Positions 52,412 through 61,086 of a DNA stretch of 64,000 nt are shown piece by piece. The position numbers were made by a program, and so were the translations under genes. The first letter of the stretch is position 1, and each line of letters starts with the position of its first letter. This stretch comes from Bifidobacterium adolescentis ATCC 15703 (GTDB lineage: Bacteria > Actinomycetota > Actinomycetes > Actinomycetales > Bifidobacteriaceae), in contig NC_008618.1 in NCBI RefSeq assembly GCF_000010425.1, positions 427,946-491,945 of the forward strand, in the 5' to 3' direction. The notes beneath the pieces are model-generated. The model searched no databases. It had not been told where the DNA came from and saw only the letters and a program-made list of their open reading frames with translations.

Positions 52412-52546
52412 TATAGGTGGCGGATTGCGCCTGCATGCGAAAGTGATTTTGCCTATATGTGGCAGATTTCTTTTGGAAAAGGATGTTCGGTGGCGGGATT
52501 TTTACCCCCTTATGATGTTTTTGGCCGAGGTCATCTGCCACATATA
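52412..52546. repeat. Three copies of TATATGTGGCAGAT-like repeat
   Basis: TATAGGTGGCGGAT (52412-52425) and TATATGTGGCAGAT (52454-52467) are direct, and ATCTGCCACATATA (52533-52546) is the exact complement of the second. The first and third also share TCGCT before the core. They surround an AT-rich centre. They could be operators for the oleate hydratase gene, whose start is 115 bases to the left, or the ends of a degraded element. Confidence 0.55.
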
Positions 52547-52548
52547 AG

Positions 52549-52586
52549 CGAGATGGGTGGCTTCCAAACGGAAACCACCCATCTCG
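52549..52586 (-). terminator. Terminator of phoU
   Basis: A 17-bp stem with one G-T pair (52549-52565 with 52570-52586) around a 4-base loop, 33 bases after the phoU stop. The T-tract is poor. Confidence 0.7.
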
Positions 52587-52618
52587 TCAAGGAAAATGCA
52601 AGAAGAGGTGAGGAACCC

Positions 52619-53299
52619 TCAGTCGATGTCGGTGCCTTCGTCGCGGGTCGGCTCCTTGGACGGGTCGAAACCGGAGACGATGAACATCACGCGGCGGGCC
52701 GCGGAAACGGCGTGATCGCCGAGACGCTCCATGAAGCGGCCGATCAGGACCACGTCGATGAGCTGCTGGTTGGTGCCCTTCCAATCCTCGGACTGGGCCA
52801 GTTCGAAGGTCTTCTTGTGCAGAGCGTCGAGCTTGTCGTCGTTGAGAATGATCTGCTCGGCGGTCTTGGTGTCGCGGTCGGTAAGCATGGAAACCACCTG
52901 GTCGGCCACATTGTCAAGGAACGCCTGCATTTCGGCGAACAGCGGCTGGGCATCGGCCGGCAGCGGGGAAGCAGGATAGGTGCGGCGGGCCGCTTCGGCG
53001 ATGTGACGGGCCAGATCGCCCATGCGCTCGAACGTTGCGGCCAGACGCAGGGTGGAGACGACCACGCGCAGATCGGTGGCCACCGGGTTCTGCTTGGCCA
53101 GCAGCTTCACGCACTGGTCGATGACGCTGGATTCGAGGGCATCGATTTCGATGTCGCCGTCGATGACGGCCTGGGCGGCTTCAAGATTCTGGTTCAGCAA
53201 CGCGTCGCCGGCACCATTGATTGCCTTGCGAACGTCTTGCGCCATGCGGTCGAGGTCATCGGCGACTGCCTTGAGCTCTTCATTGAAGATAACGCGCAT
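52619..53299 (-). CDS. phoU: Phosphate transport/signalling regulator PhoU
   Basis: 226 residues, two three-helix PhoU repeats, each with an E/DxxxD metal motif (FERMGDLARHIAEAAR and FMERLGDHAVSAARRV). PhoU couples the Pst transporter to the PhoR/SenX3-type kinase and restrains phosphate signalling. ATG at 53299 follows AAGGCAAGCAT. It is divergent from the kinase gene at 53499; the Pst transporter and the regulator are not in this window. C-terminal tail is acidic. Confidence 0.95.
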   Translation of the reverse strand: MRVIFNEELKAVADDLDRMAQDVRKAINGAGDALLNQNLEAAQAVIDGDIEIDALESSVIDQCVKLLAKQNPVATDLRVVVSTLRLAATFERMGDLARHIAEAARRTYPASPLPADAQPLFAEMQAFLDNVADQVVSMLTDRDTKTAEQIILNDDKLDALHKKTFELAQSEDWKGTNQQLIDVVLIGRFMERLGDHAVSAARRVMFIVSGFDPSKEPTRDEGTDID

Positions 53300-53498
53300 A
53301 TGCTTGCCTTTCAAATGCTTCACGTATGTCAATATCGGGTTCGGATATAACCTCTCTCAAGTGTATTAGGGAAGTGGCGGATTCGCACGTGACGGACGTG
53401 TTGTTCCGCCAATGTTCACCGGCACGTTCACCCTGCGTTCACGAAAATCGCGCCACGACCATTCATCGGGGAACGTCAGGGTGTGCGAGAATGAAGAC

Positions 53499-54671
53499 AT
53501 GTTTGAATCCGTAGGCACGTGGTGGCGCAATCTGACACATCGCCATGGTGACGATCGCAACAATGATGATACTTTGGACGACGCGACGAACACGTTGCTG
53601 TCCATACTGCCGCTGGCCTCCATCGTGGTCGACGAGCATGACGAGGTGATACGCGCGCATCCGGACGCCTACGCCCTTGGCGTGGTGCGGGACGACGCCA
53701 TCGCCGATGACACCGTGGCAAGCGCGGTGCACGAGGTCCGTGCCCACGGCGGCAAGAAGCAGTTCAGCCTGACCACGACCACGTTGCATGAGCCGAAGAA
53801 GGCTCCGAAAGCAGGGAAGCCAACCATGCGGGAGGTTGCCAAACAGGCGTTGATCGGCCAATCGCCGGACAAGCCGGTGACCACGGTGTCCCGCCCGAAC
53901 TGGCTGAAGGTGATCGTAGGCAGGCTCAACGAACGCTTTGTGGTGGTGCTGGTTTCCGACGTGAGCGAAACCGTCCGTTTCTCCCAGATCCGTGATTCCT
54001 TCATCACCAACGTTTCGGAGCAGCTCCTCAAGCCGACGCAGTCGCTGGAGGAGCTTGCGGACGCGTTGGAACATGACTCGGACAATAAGGCCGCGATTGA
54101 GGGGAACACCGTAAAACTGCGCCAATCCTGCGCTCGCATGGAACATATGGTGTCCGACCTGCTGCTGCTTATCAAGGCGCAGGAACCGATTCTGCCGACG
54201 GCGAGCAACCGTATCAACGTCATGGAACAGGTGAAAACCGTCGTCGACGCGCATCGCGACATGGCGCAACGGCGCGGCATCGACATTGAAATCGATGGCG
54301 ACGAATCACTGGACATCAACGGGGAAGGCGAGCAGATTCAGGCCGCGGTCGCAAAGCTGCTCGAAAACGCCATCGCCTATTCACCGGACGGCAAGGGCAT
54401 AACCGTATCCGTCAAGCCGAACGAGGACGGCACCAAAGTGCTGCTCAGCGTGCTTGACCGTGGTTGCGGCATTGCGCAGAAGGAGCAAAGCCGTATTTTC
54501 GAACGGTTCTACCGTGGCGGCAACCAGAATGGGCATTCCGAGGAAGGCATCGGTTTGGGTCTTGCCATCGTCAAGCATGTGGCGTTGACCCACCATGGCT
54601 CCGCTTCGGTGTGGAGCGCTCCGGGACAGGGCAGCACGTTTACGTTGGGGCTGCCGGTCGCCAGAAATTAG
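53499..54671 (+). CDS. SenX3/PhoR-like sensor kinase lacking the phospho-acceptor His
   Basis: 390 residues. An N-terminal PAS-like region (about 25-165, no membrane segment) precedes a dimerisation helix and a complete HATPase (LLENAIAYSPDGKG, LDRGCGIAQ, FERFYRGG, GIGLGLAIVKHV). The C-terminal half aligns with mycobacterial SenX3. Where SenX3 has SHELKTP, this protein reads SEQLLKPTQ: the histidine is Glu and the region is altered. It may act as a pseudokinase or by phosphatase activity, or bind PhoU. ATG at 53499; GAGAAT lies 6 bases upstream. No partner regulator follows. Confidence 0.88.
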   Translation: MFESVGTWWRNLTHRHGDDRNNDDTLDDATNTLLSILPLASIVVDEHDEVIRAHPDAYALGVVRDDAIADDTVASAVHEVRAHGGKKQFSLTTTTLHEPKKAPKAGKPTMREVAKQALIGQSPDKPVTTVSRPNWLKVIVGRLNERFVVVLVSDVSETVRFSQIRDSFITNVSEQLLKPTQSLEELADALEHDSDNKAAIEGNTVKLRQSCARMEHMVSDLLLLIKAQEPILPTASNRINVMEQVKTVVDAHRDMAQRRGIDIEIDGDESLDINGEGEQIQAAVAKLLENAIAYSPDGKGITVSVKPNEDGTKVLLSVLDRGCGIAQKEQSRIFERFYRGGNQNGHSEEGIGLGLAIVKHVALTHHGSASVWSAPGQGSTFTLGLPVARN

Positions 54672-54715
54672 CGGCGATTGCAGAGCGTTGGGACACGCCA
54701 TATACGGCAAAGGGC

Positions 54716-54741
54716 CGCTTCCGCAGGTTGGTGCGGAAGCG
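54716..54741. terminator. Hairpin between kinase and DUF2530 genes
   Basis: CGCTTCCGC (54716-54724) pairs with GCGGAAGCG (54733-54741) over an 8-base loop. It lies between convergent genes and can act in both directions. Confidence 0.65.
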
Positions 54742-54791
54742 ACCCAATGTTGTTACCGGTTATTTCGCGATTGGCTGAACCGCCGGTCGGG

Positions 54792-55046
54792 TTATTCGCC
54801 AAGACGGCGGTAGTCCCACCGGTCGAAATGCTCCCAAACCAGCATGAGCACGCCGATCACCGTGCCGGCGGCGCACATGGTCTGCAATCGTTCGACATTG
54901 ATGCCGAAGGCCAGCAGAATCATGCAGATCACCAAGGCGATGGCCCATAATGCGGTGCCGAACGTGAACACCTTCCGCAGGTCGACGCGCACCGGTTTGG
55001 GGGAGGGTTTGCGCACGCTTGGGTCGATAATCGGAGCAAATTTCAT
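54792..55046 (-). CDS. DUF2530 membrane protein
   Basis: 84 residues with two membrane segments (FTFGTALWAIALVICMILLAF and MCAAGTVIGVLMLVWEHF) and a C-terminal WDYRR. This matches DUF2530, a small actinobacterial membrane family of unknown function. GAGGTAAGGTAACGGT precedes the ATG at 55046. It is downstream of serC on the same strand (26-base gap) and probably in its operon. Confidence 0.88.
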   Translation of the reverse strand: MKFAPIIDPSVRKPSPKPVRVDLRKVFTFGTALWAIALVICMILLAFGINVERLQTMCAAGTVIGVLMLVWEHFDRWDYRRLGE

Positions 55047-55072
55047 ACCGTTACCTTACCTCGGTGCGCGCG

Positions 55073-56215
55073 TCACAGGTGCTCGGCCACGTAATCGACG
55101 CACTTCGTAAGCGCCTCGACGTCGCTCGGCTCCACGGACGGAAACACGCCGATGCGCAGCTGGTTGCGGCCGAGCTTGCGGTAGCCGTTGGTGTCCACAA
55201 TGCCGTTCTCGCGCAACGCGGCGACCACTTGGGAAGCGTTGATGCTCTCGTCAAGGTCGATGGTGACCACGGCGTTGGAACGTGCGTTTTCGTCGGAAAC
55301 GAACGGCTGCGCGTAATCGGACTTCTCCGCCCACTGGTACAGCAGCGACGCGGAACGTGCGCAACGCGCCGTGGCCCAGGCGAGGCCGCCATTGTCGTTA
55401 AGCCAGCGCACCTGGTTCTCCAGCATGACCAGCGTGGCCACGGCGGGCGTGTTCAGCGTCTGGTCCTTACGGGAGTTCTCGATGGCGGAGGTCAGGGACA
55501 GGAACGGAGGAATCCAGCGTCGCGCGCCCGGCAGGCTGACGCTTTTAGCGATGCCGTAGGCGCGGTCGATCGCAGCCGGGGAAAGCACGGCGATCCACAG
55601 GCCGCCGTCAGAGCCGAACGCCTTCTGCGGGGAGAAGTAGTAGGCGTCGGTCTGGCTGATATCCACGTTCAGCGCGCCGGCGCCGCTCGTGGCATCGATC
55701 AGAGTCAGCGCGCCCTGCTCCTTGGAACCTTCGACACGCTTGACCGGGGCCGCCACGCCAGTGGACGTTTCGTTGTGCGCCCAGCAGTAAGCGTCCACAT
55801 ATTCGGTGAGCTCCGGCAGGCGATACGTGCCCGGTTTGCCCGCGAAGATCTCCGGATCCTCAAGGAACGGCGCGGATTGCGCGGACTTGGCGAATTTCGC
55901 GCTGAAGGAGCCGTACGTGCCGAACGCCGCCTTGCGGGTGATAAGTGACGCGCAGGCGATGTCCCAGAACGCGCTGGCGCCGCCGTTGCCCAGCACGACC
56001 TCATAGCCGTCGGGAATCTGGAAGAAATTCGACAGGCCTTCGCGGATGGAGCCGACCACCTGCTTGACCGGGGTCTGGCGGTGCGAGGTGCCCAGAAGAT
56101 TGCGCGCGCCCGCGTCGAGCGCCTGGACTTGCTCCGGACGGATTTTGCTCGGCCCCGAGCCGAAACGTCCATCCTCCGGAAGCATGTTGGTAGGAATGTT
56201 CACAGTGTTCGTCAT
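55073..56215 (-). CDS. serC: Phosphoserine aminotransferase
   Basis: 380 residues, the actinobacterial type. PLP enzyme of serine synthesis (3-phosphohydroxypyruvate to phosphoserine); can also act in pyridoxal synthesis. DGRFGSGPSKIRPEQ, the PLP lysine in YFSPQKAFGSDGG, and LLGTSHRQTPVK are diagnostic. ATG at 56215 has TACCCT 8 bases upstream and only a weak ribosome-binding site, so it may be leaderless; TTG at 56224 is in frame but less likely. Divergent from the CHAP gene. Confidence 0.95.
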   Translation of the reverse strand: MTNTVNIPTNMLPEDGRFGSGPSKIRPEQVQALDAGARNLLGTSHRQTPVKQVVGSIREGLSNFFQIPDGYEVVLGNGGASAFWDIACASLITRKAAFGTYGSFSAKFAKSAQSAPFLEDPEIFAGKPGTYRLPELTEYVDAYCWAHNETSTGVAAPVKRVEGSKEQGALTLIDATSGAGALNVDISQTDAYYFSPQKAFGSDGGLWIAVLSPAAIDRAYGIAKSVSLPGARRWIPPFLSLTSAIENSRKDQTLNTPAVATLVMLENQVRWLNDNGGLAWATARCARSASLLYQWAEKSDYAQPFVSDENARSNAVVTIDLDESINASQVVAALRENGIVDTNGYRKLGRNQLRIGVFPSVEPSDVEALTKCVDYVAEHL

Positions 56216-56354
56216 GTCATCCAAGGGTAGTCAGAAGGTCGGATTGCGCGTTGATATGGCCGTTTTCCGGACGTTCCTCCACCCGTGGCGAATTATTTGC
56301 GCAAGGACGGGGTCTTGATGATAATCCCTATGTCGGTGTACCCTTACCCTTGTG

Positions 56355-56370
56355 ACGGTTCTGTAACCGT
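56355..56370. promoter_or_regulatory. 16-bp palindrome upstream of the CHAP gene
   Basis: ACGGTT-CTGT-AACCGT is a perfect inverted repeat 51 bases before the CHAP start, near GTGTACCCTTACCC. It has the form of a dimeric repressor or response-regulator site. A degenerate half (ACGGTTTCG) follows at 56389. Function is inferred. Confidence 0.45.
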
Positions 56371-56421
56371 GCGCGGTCATAAGCTGCGACGGTTTCGCAA
56401 TCCGCAAGGAGTGATTAATAT

Positions 56422-57354
56422 ATGAGGCATGCGGCGCATAAAGCTGCCAAGGTTTCGCACGCGCAATTCAGCCTATCCAAGGCGTTGTTCACGGCGAACC
56501 GGGGCTCCCATACCGCTAAGGCCGTGCGAATGGCACAGCTGGCGGAAGGCGGCGCCGTAGTCGGACTCGCTCCGGAAGTCGTGGATAAGCTGAATGAAGT
56601 GGCTCCAATGAGCCGCCGTACCATGCGTGAGGCCGCCAAAGCCGCTTCCCGCAAATCCGCGTTGGTGACCTCCGCTTCGTTGGCGGCGCTTGTCGGCACC
56701 GCGGCGACCGCGTTGGCGTTCAGCCAGCAGAACGCATCCCGACTGGTGCTTGCGGACGACGGTACCGAAACGTCCCAGATCAAACGTGTGTCCGATGGAG
56801 CGGCATCCCGTTCCGAAGGACGTACCGCCCTTAAGGAACTGGCTTCCACCAGCAACAACGGCGGTTGGCAGCTGGGAGACACCAGCGCCTCCATGGACGC
56901 CAGCCTGATGTCCAAGTCCATCGCCGACAATCCGAACGTCGCCGTCCTGATGGACCAAGACAGCAGCGCCTTACCGGCTAACTTCAATCCGAACCATGCC
57001 ACCGGAGACGTCGGCAACGCCTACGAGTTCAGCCAGTGCACGTGGTGGGTGTATGTGCGCCGCCATCAGCTCGGTCTGCCTGCAGGCTCCCACATGGGCA
57101 ACGGCTGCCAGTGGGCCGATTCGGCCCGCGCCTTGGGCTATTGGGTTGATAACACGCCGCGCCATGTCGGCGACATCATCGTGTTCGCCGCAGGCCAGGA
57201 AGGTTCCGACTCGTATTACGGCCACGTCGCCATCGTTGAGAAAATCAACGACGACGGCTCGATCGTGACCTCTGAATCCGGCGCCTCCCTCAATGGCGGC
57301 ACGTATTCCCGCACGCTCACGAACGTGGGCGATTTCCAGTATATTCACTACTGA
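56422..57354 (+). CDS. Exported CHAP-domain peptidoglycan hydrolase
   Basis: 310 residues. A basic N-terminal region of ~75 residues is followed by one hydrophobic segment (about 78-100, LVTSASLAALVGTAATALAF), so it is anchored or secreted with a long signal. The C-terminal CHAP domain (about 195-310) has the catalytic Cys in FSQCTWWVYVRR and His in YGHVAIVEKIN. CHAP enzymes cut peptide bonds or the amide in peptidoglycan; this one probably acts in cell separation. AAGGAG is 10 bases before the ATG. The NlpC/P60 gene follows after 62 bases. Confidence 0.92.
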   Translation: MRHAAHKAAKVSHAQFSLSKALFTANRGSHTAKAVRMAQLAEGGAVVGLAPEVVDKLNEVAPMSRRTMREAAKAASRKSALVTSASLAALVGTAATALAFSQQNASRLVLADDGTETSQIKRVSDGAASRSEGRTALKELASTSNNGGWQLGDTSASMDASLMSKSIADNPNVAVLMDQDSSALPANFNPNHATGDVGNAYEFSQCTWWVYVRRHQLGLPAGSHMGNGCQWADSARALGYWVDNTPRHVGDIIVFAAGQEGSDSYYGHVAIVEKINDDGSIVTSESGASLNGGTYSRTLTNVGDFQYIHY

Positions 57355-57416
57355 GTTTCCCTACCGACGACCGTGCCCCTTTTCTTGTAAGAGGGATGCT
57401 GTAAGCTAAGGATTCG

Positions 57417-58166
57417 ATGAAGCATATTAAGCATTGTTCCGTGATTGCTGCGCTCGCCGCGGCCGCTCTTACTTTCGCCGGGGTGGCACCTGCCGCGCTG
57501 GCAGCCAATGATGGCGCCACGCAAGATGCTGTCGTTGCTACCCGTTCGTTCCCGAAGACCAACGCCGTGAAGAAGAACATCCTCGCGGAGGCATCGTCCA
57601 CCCAGGTCGAATCCGATTCCGACTGGGGCGGTGTGGAAAGCCTGAACGTTCCCCAAACCAAATCTCAAGCCGAAAAAGACGCCGAAGCCGCCGCAGCGGC
57701 AGCGGAACAGCAGCGTCAGCAGCAGGCCCAGGCTCAAGCACAGGCCCAAGCCGCTTCTCGTTCCGCCGCTCGAAGCGACCTCAGCAGCAGCGGTTCCTTC
57801 ACCGTGACGCCGCCTGATGGGGCCAGCGTGTCCAGCCTGCTGACGTTCGCGAACCAGTTCGTCGGCAAGGTTCCGTATGTGTCCGGCGGCAATACCCCGT
57901 CCGGTTGGGATTGCTCCGGTTTCGTGCAGTATGTCTACGGCCAGATGGGCGTTTCCCTGCCGCATTACTCCGGTGCTCAGGCGACTGTGGGTCGCGCGGT
58001 TGGCAGCCTCGCCGACGCGCAGCCGGGAGACATCATCGCCAATGCGCAGCATGCCGCGATCTATGTCGGCAACGGCATGGTCATCAACTCCCAGCTGAAC
58101 GGCACCCGCTACGATCCCATCGCATGGGTGTTCCCCAGCAGCTACAGCATTCGTCGAATCTTCTGA
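57417..58166 (+). CDS. Secreted NlpC/P60 peptidoglycan endopeptidase
   Basis: 249 residues. A signal peptide (VIAALAAAALTFAGVAPAALA, cleavage after ALA near 29) is followed by a helix of Ala/Gln/Glu repeats (about 82-112) and an NlpC/P60 domain with Cys in GWDCSGFVQYVYG, His in AQHAAIYVGNG and a further polar residue (Asn/Gln) in VINSQLNG. It would cleave D-Glu-DAP/Lys peptide links. AAGGA lies upstream of the ATG. It follows the CHAP gene and the two may share regulation. Confidence 0.93.
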   Translation: MKHIKHCSVIAALAAAALTFAGVAPAALAANDGATQDAVVATRSFPKTNAVKKNILAEASSTQVESDSDWGGVESLNVPQTKSQAEKDAEAAAAAAEQQRQQQAQAQAQAQAASRSAARSDLSSSGSFTVTPPDGASVSSLLTFANQFVGKVPYVSGGNTPSGWDCSGFVQYVYGQMGVSLPHYSGAQATVGRAVGSLADAQPGDIIANAQHAAIYVGNGMVINSQLNGTRYDPIAWVFPSSYSIRRIF

Positions 58167-58327
58167 AGCTTTGACATTGAGCTAAGGGCGTATTTCCGTG
58201 AGGAATACGCCCTTTTGCTTTGTTATTTTCCGCGTCGTTACTTGAAAACCGCATGTCGCGCGGTATGGTGGAAGTCAGGTGCAACGCATAGTCGCGTTGC
58301 CGCAACCTGATTCAAGGGAGGTCGCTC

Positions 58328-59362
58328 ATGATCAATGACAAGGCAATCCTCGTAGGTGTCGATGGATCCCACGCCAGCTACAAGGCGACATGGTGGGCAG
58401 CGAATTACGCGAAGCATGCGGGACTGACCCTGCAGATCGTCTGCGCATATTCGCTGCCAAGCTATGCGGCAGTGTCGTTCGATGCCACGTATACGGCCAT
58501 GGGCGATGACAATGCCGCGCACAACGATGCGCAGGAGATTCTGTCGAAGGCCAAGGCCATCGCCGACGAGCAGGGCGTCGAGGCATCGACGTTGATCGTC
58601 ACCGGAGATCCCGCATCCGTGTTCGTCGAACTGTCGCGCAACTACAACCTCATCGTCATTGGCAACCGCGGCAAGGGTGGTCTGGCCGAACGACTGCTCG
58701 GCACCACCAGCTCCAGCCTGCCGGCATACGCGTACTGCCCGATCGTCGTGGTGCCGTACACCGACGACGAAGGCAACCTGATGCACTTGAACAACACCAT
58801 CACCAAGGTGGCAGTCGGCTCCGACGAATCCAAGTGGGGTCTGAAGGCGTTGGAGATCGCGGCCGCGTTCGCCGATTCGTGGGGCGCCGAACTGGACGTC
58901 ATCTCCGCCGTGCCGAACATGAAGGGCTCTGAGGACGAAGGCGTCATGGCGTCCTTCCAGGAGGATCTGGATGTGCGCATCAAGCCGCTTGAAGCGGCAT
59001 ACCCGAGCCTCAAGATCAACAAGCAGATCGTGCCCGGCCCCGCAGCCGGCGCGCTGACCAAGGCCAGCTACGACCATGACGTCGTCGTGGTCGGCTCCCG
59101 CGGACGTGGCGGTTTCACCGGCCTGCTGCTCGGCTCCACCAGCCAGGGGCTGCTGCAGCATGCGGTCGGACCGGTCTACGTGGTGCCGCGCAAGTATGTG
59201 GAAGCCGCGGAGACCCGTCTCGACACCGTGCCGAGCTCGCCTGCCGACGTCACGCCGAAGGCGATCGACGACATCAAGGGCGTCGAGGAAGTGCCGGTCG
59301 ACAAGGCCAAGCCGGAAGTGGTCGAAGCCATCGAAACGAAGATCGATCCGGACCGTCAGTGA
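58328..59362 (+). CDS. Tandem universal stress protein
   Basis: 344 residues with two UspA domains, each with an ATP-binding G-x2-G-x9-G(S/T) loop: GNRGKGGLAERLLGTTS and GSRGRGGFTGLLLGSTS. The second half ends in an acidic/proline tail of ~45 residues. USPs bind ATP and protect cells in stress or growth arrest; the exact role is unknown. AGGGAGGTCGCTC precedes the ATG. A strong bidirectional terminator follows. Confidence 0.94.
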   Translation: MINDKAILVGVDGSHASYKATWWAANYAKHAGLTLQIVCAYSLPSYAAVSFDATYTAMGDDNAAHNDAQEILSKAKAIADEQGVEASTLIVTGDPASVFVELSRNYNLIVIGNRGKGGLAERLLGTTSSSLPAYAYCPIVVVPYTDDEGNLMHLNNTITKVAVGSDESKWGLKALEIAAAFADSWGAELDVISAVPNMKGSEDEGVMASFQEDLDVRIKPLEAAYPSLKINKQIVPGPAAGALTKASYDHDVVVVGSRGRGGFTGLLLGSTSQGLLQHAVGPVYVVPRKYVEAAETRLDTVPSSPADVTPKAIDDIKGVEEVPVDKAKPEVVEAIETKIDPDRQ

Positions 59363-59406
59363 CGGTACGGCAAATCGACTGAAATCGATATAAAAACCGC
59401 ATAGAA

Positions 59407-59444
59407 GAGGGTGGCTGCGATTCCAACGAATCGCAGCCACCCTC
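59407..59444. terminator. Bidirectional terminator between USP and OsmC
   Basis: A 16-bp perfect stem (59407-59422 with 59429-59444) with a 6-base loop, between convergent genes. Its upper stem contains TGCGATT/AATCGCA. Confidence 0.85.
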
Positions 59445-59465
59445 TAACTATGTGCGGTACGTGCC

Positions 59466-59879
59466 TCAGTGCTTGACGGTGACGTTCATACGCACCGGCG
59501 TCGGCTCGACGTACGTATGCTTGACCGTGCAGCCCTTCTCGATATGACGGCTGACGCGATCGGCGAGCTTTTCGGCGTCCTCGTCGCTCAAACCGGCGTC
59601 GGTGGCGTCGATGACCACCTGCTCGTCGAAACCGATGTAGGCGTCGGTATCGGCATCATACGTACCGTCCACCACGATCTTCGCGCCCTTGCCATCGCCC
59701 AGCGTATGCTCGACGGCGAACTGGCTGGACAGCGCGGCGCAACCGGCCAGCGCGACCTTCATCAGATCGCCCGGCGTGAACTGGCCACGGCCCTTGCCGA
59801 ACTTGATGTGCGCGCCATCCTCGCTGAACGCGTCCCAGGAACCGTCCTTGTTGCGCTCTACCCACAGCCTCTTGCCCAT
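59466..59879 (-). CDS. OsmC/Ohr-family peroxiredoxin-like protein
   Basis: 137 residues. The two family cysteines are Cys47 (LAGCAALSS) and Cys117 (EKGCTVKHT), which reduce organic hydroperoxides in OsmC/Ohr proteins. Start ATG at 59879 follows GAGGAGTTTCC. It is convergent with the universal stress protein, a likely stress pair. Substrate (organic or lipid hydroperoxide) is inferred. Confidence 0.93.
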   Translation of the reverse strand: MGKRLWVERNKDGSWDAFSEDGAHIKFGKGRGQFTPGDLMKVALAGCAALSSQFAVEHTLGDGKGAKIVVDGTYDADTDAYIGFDEQVVIDATDAGLSDEDAEKLADRVSRHIEKGCTVKHTYVEPTPVRMNVTVKH

Positions 59880-60011
59880 GGAAACTCCTCATGTCCTGTG
59901 GCGCGCCGTTCGCGCCAATCCGTGATACCAATCTAGCGCATCGAAACGGACGTGGGGGAGTGCGTTCCGCAAGATGAAGCGATACGGTTTTGTGATTCGT
60001 TGCGATTGCGC

Positions 60012-60111
60012 TGGAGGCCGGCGGACGGCCGGGATGCGCGTTGGCGGCACACTCAAGGCCGTTCGGCCAAGCTTACGGCCTTACAACGCGCATCCCGGCC
60101 GTCCGCCTCCA
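60012..60111. repeat. Long hairpin element, copy A
   Basis: A 28-bp stem (60012-60043 with 60084-60111, a 4-base bulge on the left) encloses a conserved core (60046-60089) with AAGGCCGT/ACGGCCTT inside. TTGCGATT (60000-60007) lies 4 bases before it. Copy B at 62450 has the same core but different arms. It lies 24 bases before the thyA start codon. Confidence 0.8.
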
Positions 60112-60121
60112 CGCCACCGGC

Positions 60122-60127
60122 TAAACT
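60122..60127 (+). promoter_or_regulatory. Candidate -10 of thyA, leaderless arrangement
   Basis: TAAACT ends 8 bases before the thyA ATG; TGCCTATT between them has no ribosome-binding sequence. The -35 zone falls in the right arm of hairpin copy A, so the promoter may depend on it or on an activator. Confidence 0.45.
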
Positions 60128-60135
60128 TGCCTATT

Positions 60136-61008
60136 ATGGCTTTGACTTCCGAACAACTCGCAGACATTCGTACTCATATTCCCGCACGTCCGGAAACGGA
60201 CATTCCCATGCCTTACGAGGATCTGGTACGCAAAATCCTTACGGAAGGCACACTGAAATCCGACCGCACGGGCACGGGCACTATTTCCCTGTTCGGCCAG
60301 CAGATGCGTTTCAATCTCAAAGACAGCTTCCCACTGCTCACCACGAAGACGGTGTTCTTCAAAGGCCTGGCCTACGAGCTGCTGTGGTTCCTCAAAGGCT
60401 CCACGAACGTACGTTGGCTGCAGGAGCACAACGTGCACATTTGGGACGAATGGGCCGACGAGAACGGCGATTTGGGGCCGGTCTACGGCGCGCAGTGGCG
60501 TAGCTGGCCGGCGCCGACGCCGGACGATCCGAACCGCACGATCGACCAGATCTCCAATGTGCTCGACCTGATCCGTAACCACCCCGATTCGCGCCGCATG
60601 GTGGTTTCCGCATGGAATCCGGCGGAAGTGGAGAATATGGCATTGCCGCCATGCCACGCCCTATTCCAGTTCTACGTGGCCGACGGCCGCCTGAGCTGCC
60701 AGCTGTACCAGCGTTCCTGCGACATATTCCTCGGCGTGCCGTTCAACATCGCCTCCTATTCGCTGCTCACCCTCATGATGGCCCAGCAGACGGGACTCGA
60801 GCCCGGCGAATTCGTTTGGACCGGCGGCGACTGCCACGTCTACGACAACCACATCGACCAGGTGTTGGAACAGCTGAGCCGTACGCCGTACCCGTATCCG
60901 CAGATCCGCATCAGGAAGGCCGATTCGCTGTTCGACTACGATTACAGCGATTTCGAAATCGTGAATTACCAGCATCATCCGACCATCAAGGCACCGGTGG
61001 CGGTCTGA
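60136..61008 (+). CDS. thyA: Thymidylate synthase
   Basis: 290 residues. Makes dTMP from dUMP with methylene-tetrahydrofolate. [25 protein letters not shown], the catalytic Cys in [13 protein letters not shown], and [16 protein letters not shown] are all standard. Asn in the dUMP site and the C-terminal Val are retained. ATG at 60136 is the canonical start; longer frames upstream run through the hairpin and are not coding. folA follows after 78 bases with a hairpin between. Confidence 0.97.
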   Translation: MALTSEQLADIRTHIPARPETDIPMPYEDLVRKILTEGTLKSDRTGTGTISLFGQQMRFNLKDSFPLLTTKTVFFKGLAYELLWFLKGSTNVRWLQEHNVHIWDEWADENGDLGPVYGAQWRSWPAPTPDDPNRTIDQISNVLDLIRNHPDSRRMVVSAWNPAEVENMALPPCHALFQFYVADGRLSCQLYQRSCDIFLGVPFNIASYSLLTLMMAQQTGLEPGEFVWTGGDCHVYDNHIDQVLEQLSRTPYPYPQIRIRKADSLFDYDYSDFEIVNYQHHPTIKAPVAV

Positions 61009-61019
61009 GGTTGTTGCCG

Positions 61020-61045
61020 CCGTCTGGCGCGTCTGCGCCAGACGG
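61020..61045 (+). terminator. Hairpin between thyA and folA
   Basis: CCGTCTGGCGC (61020-61030) pairs with GCGCCAGACGG (61035-61045) around GTCT. No T-run, so transcription may continue into folA. Confidence 0.6.
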
Positions 61046-61086
61046 TAGACTACTGACCCTAGTTCCGACTTCAAGGAGTGAGTGAA

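Larger units (their letters stand above)
52298..52618. other. AT-rich intergenic stretch with a three-fold 14-bp repeat
   Basis: No gene is supported here; an 83-codon open frame on the plus strand lacks a ribosome-binding site and family features. It contains three copies of a repeat (separate entry) and the phoU terminator. It is the promoter region of the oleate hydratase gene on its left side. Confidence 0.6.

Noticed and set aside
52040-53350. Long open frame (436 codons) on the plus strand across the oleate hydratase start, gap and phoU
   Set aside because: It is antisense to phoU and to the 5' end of the oleate hydratase gene, lacks a ribosome-binding site, and its product has no family features. 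Antisense frames stay open in this GC-rich DNA.
59974-60135. N-terminal extension of thyA through hairpin copy A
   Set aside because: The added residues are only the reading of the hairpin; thymidylate synthase length and start fit ATG at 60136.
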